Source: Bacillota bacterium (lineage in GTDB: Bacteria > Bacillota > Clostridia > Acetivibrionales > DTU013). Taken from it: 64,000 nt of DNA. Position 1 is the stretch's first letter. The number at the start of each line of letters is the position of its first letter. Where the stretch lies: positions 73,562-137,561 of the forward strand of contig JAFABI010000049.1 of NCBI GenBank assembly GCA_023426125.1, in the 5' to 3' direction. The notes beneath the pieces were generated by a model. It did not search any database and was not told the DNA's origin. It saw only the letters and a program-made list of their open reading frames with translations. Positions 59,071-64,000 of this stretch are shown piece by piece. The position numbers and the translations under genes are program-made.

Positions 59071-59937
59071 CTAACGGTTGCTGCCGGTCATGTACTTGCG
59101 GGGAGGGACGCCATAGGTGTTTTTAAAGGACCGGATAAAATTGGAATAATCGTTAAAGCCGCATTTCGCACACACTTCGGTAACCGACAGGCCTTCTCTG
59201 AGCAGTGTTGTGGCCAGAGTAAGGCGCTTCTGGCAAATATAGCGGTGGATTGTATATCCGGTGTGCTTTTTAAATTCTCTTAAAAGATGATATTTGCTCA
59301 TGTAGAATCGGGTCGACAGCTCATCCAGGGGCAAATCCTCGCACAGCTTTTCATTGATGTGGGTTATGATGCTGTTGATTTTTTCATTATAGGCAATATC
59401 CACTTCAATATCGTCTTCAAAGGTTTCCAGTACGGCCCGGTTTAAAAAAACCATAAGCTCAAGCAGATGGGCATTTCTAAGGATGGAACTTCCATAGGCG
59501 GTGCTGGAGCAGGCTCTTTCAAACCTGCCCAGAATGGATTTTACATTGGCGGACATTTCGGCGTTGGGCCGCAGGAGGTGGTAATGCCTTGAAGAATCGG
59601 CCTCAAAGCACATGGACAGGTTTGTACCCTCAATGCTGTGCTTTTGAAGATACCCGGGATTGACCCACAACACAATCCGCTGATAGGCTTCACCTGCTTC
59701 CATAACCGGTTTGTGAAGCTCATGGCTGTGAATCAGCAGGATGTCGCCCGGTTTCAGTTTGTAGGACTTGCCTTCAATGATATAGGTGACCTTACCGGAA
59801 ATAAAAAAGAATACCTCATGGAAATCATGGTTATGGTATTCCACTTCAATGGCGGAATCATCCGCATAATGGAAGTATTCGAAGTCCGGCGTAACCATAT
59901 ATTGCCTGGCGGTAAACTCATGCTTGAGATTTTGCAT
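59071..59937 (-). CDS. AraC-family regulator of the hexuronate operon
   Basis: 288 residues, GGGGAC before ATG 59937. Cupin part ~20-140 (HNHDFHEVFFFISGKV, GDILLIHSHELHKP), helix-turn-helix part ~190-285 ending GFNDYSNFIRSFKNTYGVPPRKYM. Divergent from kdgK with 264 bp between. Likely activator of the kdgK-gnd-uxuB genes in response to a uronate intermediate. Confidence 0.88.
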   Translation of the reverse strand: MQNLKHEFTARQYMVTPDFEYFHYADDSAIEVEYHNHDFHEVFFFISGKVTYIIEGKSYKLKPGDILLIHSHELHKPVMEAGEAYQRIVLWVNPGYLQKHSIEGTNLSMCFEADSSRHYHLLRPNAEMSANVKSILGRFERACSSTAYGSSILRNAHLLELMVFLNRAVLETFEDDIEVDIAYNEKINSIITHINEKLCEDLPLDELSTRFYMSKYHLLREFKKHTGYTIHRYICQKRLTLATTLLREGLSVTEVCAKCGFNDYSNFIRSFKNTYGVPPRKYMTGSNR

Positions 59938-60150
59938 CGGTCTGTCCCCATCTTTATTTTCCCTATACGAATACTACTGCATAAAAAACCTTGTTTTATC
60001 GGCAGCTTTGCACCTTCTGAAAATATCGCGGACGCTTCAACGGGATATTTCCGGAAGGATAAAATAAAATATTTCGCTATAGTACCAGCATAAAGCAATT
60101 TTTGCAATAAATCAAGCAATAATCATCAGGATTATTGTAATTCTATGCAA

Positions 60151-60175
60151 TATAATTAATATGAAAGCGCTTACA
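60151..60175 (+). promoter_or_regulatory. -10 element with overlapping cre (CcpA) site
   Basis: TATAAT (60151-60156) is followed by TGAAAGCGCTTACA (60162-60175), which fits the catabolite-responsive-element consensus TGWAARCGYTWNCW at every position. Placed at the start site it should block transcription when CcpA is active. The -35 is not clear. Confidence 0.8.
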
Positions 60176-60201
60176 TTCAGGAGATTCAGGAGGGAATTAG
60201 G

Positions 60202-61281
60202 ATGAATATCGAATTAAAGAAAAACTGTGCCTGGGCATTAATCGTACCTACAAGCATGGGAGTGCGCATCACGCCTGTAAATGCACAGCCTGTACATTCC
60301 AGCGACACTTTTTTCATGCAGACCACCAGCGCCGAAACGAATGTGGCCACCATTTCAGCCAGCCTTGGGCTTCCCGTAAAAGTTCTCACGACCTTCGTCA
60401 AGGACAGCCCCATTGCCGGCTTTATCAAAAGCAACCTGTCGGCAAGGCGGATGGCTTATGAAGGCAAGGATGTTCCGCAGGGCGGACCCTGGGGCTACAG
60501 GCATCAGTTCAACATTGCGGACAGCGGCTATGGCTCCCGCGGACCGAGAGTTCATAACGACCGCGCGGGCGAGGTGGGACGGACGTTAAACGTAAAAGAC
60601 TTCGACCTGGAGAGGATTTTCGGTACGGAAGGCGTGCAGATCCTGCATTTGTCCGGCCTGATCGGAGCCCTGTCCCCTGAAACCGGCGTATTCTGCCTGG
60701 AGCTTGCCAGAGCTGCAAAGAAATACGGAACGAGGATCTCTTTTGACCTGAACTACCGGGCGTCCTTCTGGAAAGGCCGCGAACAGGAGCTGCACGCCAT
60801 CTTTTCCGAGATTGCAGGTATTTCCGATATCCTTGTAGGCAACGAAGAGGATTTCCAGCTGTGCTTGGGCATCGAGGGGCCTGAAGCCGGAGGAAAAGAC
60901 CTTGCAGCAAAAATCGAGAGCTTCAAGGGAATGATCGGAAGAGTAAAACAGGCCTATCCCAACGCTTCTGTGTTTGCAACCACACTGCGTCAGGTTATAA
61001 ACGCAAACAGCCACCTTTGGGGTGCCATTATGCTTGAGGGTGAAAACTGGCAGGTAGTTGAACCCAGGGAAATCCATGTTCTTGACCGCATCGGCGGCGG
61101 AGACGGCTTTGTAGGCGGTCTGCTTTATGCGATACTGAAGGGATGGGTACCTGAAAAGTGGGTCCAATTCGGATGGGCAAGCGGAGCGCTTGCTACCACC
61201 TTCCTTACGGACTATGCGCAGCCGGCCGATGAAGAGCAGGTGTGGAGCGTCTGGGAAGGAAATGCAAGGGTAAAAAGGTAA
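60202..61281 (+). CDS. kdgK: PfkB-family kinase, probable 2-keto-3-deoxygluconate kinase
   Basis: 359 residues, AGGAGGG before the ATG. PfkB features: GLPVKVLTTFVKDSPIAG near 55, an FDLNYRASFW motif near 180, NEEDF near 215, and RIGGGDGFVGGLL near 295 with the catalytic Asp (GGGD in place of the common GAGD). KDG kinase makes KDPG, the Entner-Doudoroff intermediate. The UxuB-like gene in the same operon supports this; the aldolase that would follow is not in the window. Confidence 0.82.
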   Translation: MNIELKKNCAWALIVPTSMGVRITPVNAQPVHSSDTFFMQTTSAETNVATISASLGLPVKVLTTFVKDSPIAGFIKSNLSARRMAYEGKDVPQGGPWGYRHQFNIADSGYGSRGPRVHNDRAGEVGRTLNVKDFDLERIFGTEGVQILHLSGLIGALSPETGVFCLELARAAKKYGTRISFDLNYRASFWKGREQELHAIFSEIAGISDILVGNEEDFQLCLGIEGPEAGGKDLAAKIESFKGMIGRVKQAYPNASVFATTLRQVINANSHLWGAIMLEGENWQVVEPREIHVLDRIGGGDGFVGGLLYAILKGWVPEKWVQFGWASGALATTFLTDYAQPADEEQVWSVWEGNARVKR

Positions 61282-61337
61282 AATAAAGGTGTGTTAAAGC
61301 TGGAATCAGCTATATTTACGAAATTTGGAGGTAATTT

Positions 61338-62789
61338 ATGAGCAAAGCGGATATCGGATTAATCGGCCTGGCGGTGATGGGTGAAAACCTGGTAATGAAC
61401 ATGGAAAGCAAGGGCTTTACAGTTGCAGTTTACAACCGCACGACGGAAAAAGTGACAAACTTTGTGGAGGGCAGGGCAAAGGGGAAAAATATTCTTGGGG
61501 CTATGACGCTGCAGGAGCTTGCCGATTCACTCAAAAAGCCGAGAAAGGTCATGCTGATGGTCAAAGCCGGGCAGCCGGTGGATGACTATATCGAAACGCT
61601 ACTCCCTTATCTTGAAAAGGGGGATATCATTATTGACGGCGGCAATTCACATTTTCCGGACACCACACGCCGCACAAAATACGTGGAAAGCAAAGGCTTA
61701 TTGTATATAGGAACCGGAGTTTCCGGCGGTGAAGAGGGAGCGCTTAGAGGCCCCAGCATCATGCCCGGAGGGTCCCCTGCGGCATGGCCTCATGTCAAAC
61801 CGATCCTTCAGGCGATATCCGCCAAGGTTGAAGACGGATCACCCTGCTGCGAATGGGTTGGTGAAAACGGAGCCGGCCATTTTGTAAAAATGGTTCACAA
61901 TGGGATTGAGTACGGCGACATGCAGCTGATCTGCGAAGCATACCAGCTGATGAAGGATGTGCTGGGCATGTCGGCGGATGAAATGCATGAAGTGTTCAAG
62001 GAATGGAACAAGGGAGAGCTGGACAGCTACCTTATTGAAATTACGCGGGATATTCTCGGTTTCAAGGATACCGACGGTACGCCGCTGGTAAATAAGATCC
62101 TGGATACTGCAGGACAGAAGGGTACAGGAAAATGGACGGCCATTGCGGCGCTTGACGAAGGCATCGCCCTGACCCTGATCGGCGAAGCGGTATTTGCCCG
62201 CTGCCTGTCGGCAATAAAGGAAGAAAGAGTGGCCGCTTCAAGGGTAATTTCCGGTCCGAAGGTGAAATTTGAAGGCGATAAGAAAGCATTTATCGAGGAT
62301 GTCAAGCAGGCATTGTACGCGGCAAAGATAATCTCTTACGCACAGGGCTACGCATTGATGCGGGCGGCTGCCAAAACCTACGGCTGGAATCTCAATTACG
62401 GCGGTATCGCTCTAATGTGGCGCGGCGGCTGTATCATAAGGTCGGTGTTCCTAGGCAAGATCAAAGAGGCCTTTGACAGCAATCCCGAATTAAGCAACCT
62501 GCTGCTGGATCCGTTCTTTAAGGAAAAAGTCGAAGCGTCGCAGGCAGGCTGGAGAAGAGTAGCGGCTGCGGCAATCATGAACGGTATACCCGCACCCGCA
62601 ATCACAACGGCTCTCAGCTATTTTGACGGCTACAGGTCGGAGGTGCTTCCGGCAAACCTGCTGCAGGCGCAGAGGGACTACTTCGGCGCACATTCCTATG
62701 AGCGCACCGACAAACCCAGGGGAGAATTCTTCCATACCAACTGGACCGGTAAAGGCGGGTCGACAGCTTCATCCACGTATGTAGTGTGA
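61338..62789 (+). CDS. gnd: 6-phosphogluconate dehydrogenase (decarboxylating)
   Basis: 483 residues, GGAGG seven bases before the ATG. IGLIGLAVMGENLVMNM NADP fold, VYNRTTEKV (Arg for NADP), GTGVSGGEEGALRGPS near 130, GAGHFVKMVHNGIEYGDMQ near 187 with catalytic Lys, and the C-terminal helices. It oxidises 6-phosphogluconate to ribulose 5-phosphate, giving NADPH. Its place in a uronate operon may supply pentose phosphate or NADPH during growth on uronates. Confidence 0.95.
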   Translation: MSKADIGLIGLAVMGENLVMNMESKGFTVAVYNRTTEKVTNFVEGRAKGKNILGAMTLQELADSLKKPRKVMLMVKAGQPVDDYIETLLPYLEKGDIIIDGGNSHFPDTTRRTKYVESKGLLYIGTGVSGGEEGALRGPSIMPGGSPAAWPHVKPILQAISAKVEDGSPCCEWVGENGAGHFVKMVHNGIEYGDMQLICEAYQLMKDVLGMSADEMHEVFKEWNKGELDSYLIEITRDILGFKDTDGTPLVNKILDTAGQKGTGKWTAIAALDEGIALTLIGEAVFARCLSAIKEERVAASRVISGPKVKFEGDKKAFIEDVKQALYAAKIISYAQGYALMRAAAKTYGWNLNYGGIALMWRGGCIIRSVFLGKIKEAFDSNPELSNLLLDPFFKEKVEASQAGWRRVAAAAIMNGIPAPAITTALSYFDGYRSEVLPANLLQAQRDYFGAHSYERTDKPRGEFFHTNWTGKGGSTASSTYVV

Positions 62790-62845
62790 GGGGACACACC
62801 CGCTGAGTTGAGGGTAATCCGTATAAGGAGGGAATGTCCCCTTTT
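62790..62845. repeat. GGGGACA/TGTCCCC dispersed repeat, copy 5
   Basis: AGGGGACACACCCGCTGAGT, then TGAGGGTAATCCGTATAAGG and GGGAATGTCCCCTTTTG. It is the reverse orientation of copies 1-3. It starts at the base after the gnd stop and ends before the ribosome site of the next gene. Confidence 0.75.
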
Positions 62846-62864
62846 GAAAAAGGAGATTTTGATA

Positions 62865-63719
62865 ATGAAATTACCATTTGAAATTGATTTAAAGGGCAAG
62901 ACGGCGGTAGTTACAGGCGGCGGCGGAATACTGTGCCGTACCTTCGCCAAAGCCCTGGCTTTGAGCGGCGCCAATGTTGCCATTCTGGACCTGTATAAAG
63001 CAAAAGCCGATGATGCGGCTGCCGAAATCAACAACAACGGAGGCAGGGCTATCGGCGTTGAAGCCAACGTGCTTGAGATTGAAAGTCTGAAAAAAGCCAG
63101 GGATGTCATCTATAACGAGTTCGGCACTTGCGATATCCTGATCAACGGCGCAGGCGGAAACCATCCCAAAGGCACTACTTCCAGGGAATATATGCTGAAG
63201 GAAGATCTGGAATCCACGGAAGGTGTGACTACGTTTTTTGACCTTGATCCCAAAGGTATTGAATTTGTATTCAATTTGAATTTCCTTGGTACCCTGCTGC
63301 CGACACAGGTATTTTCAAAAGACATGTTGGATAAGGAAGGCGCTGTCATTATCAATATTTCTTCCATGAATGCCTTCACTCCTTTGACCAAGATCCCTGC
63401 CTACAGCGGGGCAAAGGCTGCAGTATCCAACTTTACACAATGGCTTGCGGTTCACATGTCCAAGGTAGGAATCCGGGTAAATGCCATTGCTCCCGGCTTC
63501 TTCCTGACGGATCAAAACAGGTCCCTGCTGATAAATCCCGACGGCTCCTTCAGCGAGAGGGCAGGCAAGATTATCAGCCAGACTCCCATGGGACGCTTCG
63601 GCGAAAGTGAAGAGCTGCTGGGTACGCTGCTGTGGTTGGTGGACAACAAGGCTTCCGGCTTTGTCAACGGCACGGTTATACCGGTGGATGGAGGCTTTAG
63701 CGCTTATTCGGGGGTTTAA
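62865..63719 (+). CDS. uxuB: SDR-family oxidoreductase, UxuB-like (D-mannonate/fructuronate)
   Basis: 284 residues from ATG 62865 (AAGGAGA eight bases before; the frame extends into the repeat). Short-chain dehydrogenase: TAVVTGGGGILCRTFAKAL, NGAGGNHPK, NISSMNAF with the catalytic Ser, and YSGAKAAV with Tyr and Lys. The long NHPKGTTSREYMLKED insert and length match the Bacillus SDR-type UxuB, which reduces D-fructuronate to D-mannonate. Joined with the KDG-kinase-like gene, this is a uronate route. Confidence 0.82.
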   Translation: MKLPFEIDLKGKTAVVTGGGGILCRTFAKALALSGANVAILDLYKAKADDAAAEINNNGGRAIGVEANVLEIESLKKARDVIYNEFGTCDILINGAGGNHPKGTTSREYMLKEDLESTEGVTTFFDLDPKGIEFVFNLNFLGTLLPTQVFSKDMLDKEGAVIINISSMNAFTPLTKIPAYSGAKAAVSNFTQWLAVHMSKVGIRVNAIAPGFFLTDQNRSLLINPDGSFSERAGKIISQTPMGRFGESEELLGTLLWLVDNKASGFVNGTVIPVDGGFSAYSGV

Positions 63720-63723
63720 AGGA

Positions 63724-63787
63724 AAGGGGACACACCTCTCTCGAGCAAGAAGTATTCCTTTTGTGTTGAGGAATGTCCCCGTTTGAA
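63724..63787. repeat. GGGGACA/TGTCCCC dispersed repeat, copy 6 (divergent)
   Basis: AAGGGGACACACCTCTCTCG at the left and GAGGAATGTCCCCGTTTGAA at the right, with a different centre. It begins a few bases after the uxuB stop. GGGGACAGTTCTC follows as a partial unit near 63792. Confidence 0.65.
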
Positions 63788-63813
63788 AATCGGGGACAGT
63801 TCTCGGACTGAAA

Positions 63814-63992
63814 TTGAACAACGTCACAATCCCCTCCTCATAGGAGGGGGTAACCGATTGAAAAAGCTGTCCATGGTGGGTAGCAATCCCCAACTGACGT
63901 TGTTCAAACGCCACGTATAGGCGTGGCGCACGAAGTGTAGCGCAGGGCGAATTCATTTCGCCCGCAGCGAGGGGGTATGGGGGCATGCCCCC
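63814..63992 (+). other. Dense hairpin region, candidate structured RNA or element end
   Basis: TTGAACAACGTCA (63814-63826) pairs with TGACGTTGTTCAA (63895-63907). Inside it CCCCTCCT/AGGAGGGG (63831-63838, 63842-63849) is a perfect hairpin. Then come CGCCACG/CGTGGCG (63909-63928), GGGCGAA/TTCGCCC (63945-63963) and GGGGGCATGCCCCC (63979-63992). No coding frame is convincing. The window ends here, so the element may continue. Confidence 0.6.
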
Positions 63993-64000
63993 ATTGGAAA

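Noticed and set aside
58915..59283. 122-residue plus-strand frame after the small unknown gene
   Set aside because: No ribosome site, odd composition, and its second half is antisense to the AraC gene.
63814..63992. omega-RNA of an IscB/TnpB element
   Set aside because: The region is highly structured, but no nuclease or transposase frame is visible before the window ends.

Overview
The window comes from a spore-forming, saccharolytic Gram-positive bacterium, most likely a member of class Clostridia. The grounds are a gerA-type spore germination operon, two Spo0E-like small proteins, an S-layer-homology protein, TTGACA/TATAAT promoters, strong AGGAGG ribosome sites, frequent TTG/GTG starts, and many LplA/LplB/YesM/YesN-type sugar loci with AraC regulators. 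No rRNA, tRNA, CRISPR array, prophage or intact insertion sequence was seen. The species was not identified.

Layout. 0-5 kb: 3' part of a copper ATPase, a secreted SLH protein behind a perfect promoter and a structured leader with a terminator, and a membrane SafE/DsbD-like plus cupredoxin fusion. The last two share a cysteine-bearing C-terminal domain, which suggests a copper-handling envelope system. 5-14.2 kb: a carbohydrate uptake locus (lipoprotein binding protein, two permeases, a DUF4838-type protein) with its YesM/YesN two-component pair; the kinase has two tandem extracellular sensor units. 14.3-19.1 kb: an arginine-deiminase-fold enzyme facing away from a signalling operon (REC-HD-GYP, HPt, hybrid kinase). 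19.2-21.5 kb: a decayed type III toxin-antitoxin locus (toxI promoter, repeat, terminator and frameshifted toxN), a Spo0E-like gene and two paralogous XRE regulators.

21.8-29 kb: a polyol or amino-sugar type cluster (two Gfo/Idh/MocA oxidoreductases, a ceramidase-fold enzyme, a DegT-family aminotransferase, two AraC regulators). 29.2-35.3 kb: MerR-TipAS regulator, zinc ribbon, a gene-poor stretch, an XRE-cupin regulator divergent from tdh and kbl (threonine to glycine plus acetyl-CoA), and a second Spo0E-like/XRE pair. 35.7-39.9 kb: arginine decarboxylase, then a DUF5317/HD-GYP pair and a 32-residue membrane peptide on the minus strand. 40.1-45.1 kb: two AraC regulators and a second oxidoreductase/isomerase operon paralogous to the first. 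45.1-52.4 kb: TetR, two exporter-fold ABC half-transporters and a complete ECF transporter (S, T, fused A). 52.4-57 kb: the germination operon, with a duplicated gerA tail beyond its end and a DnaA-box cluster upstream. 57.2-58.9 kb: LiaF-like membrane protein, shikimate-kinase-like protein and a small unknown. 59-63.7 kb: a hexuronate-type operon (KDG-kinase-like, 6-phosphogluconate dehydrogenase, UxuB-like SDR) with a cre site and a divergent AraC regulator. 63.8-64 kb: a dense run of hairpins at the right edge.

At least four families of short dispersed repeats lie between genes: a ~57 bp GGGGACA/TGTCCCC element in six copies, a ~70 bp element in two, a ~95 bp palindromic element in two, and a GCGGACGCGCAATGCGC motif in four places. 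All calls were made by reading the sequence. Family names rest on motif recognition, not on database searches.
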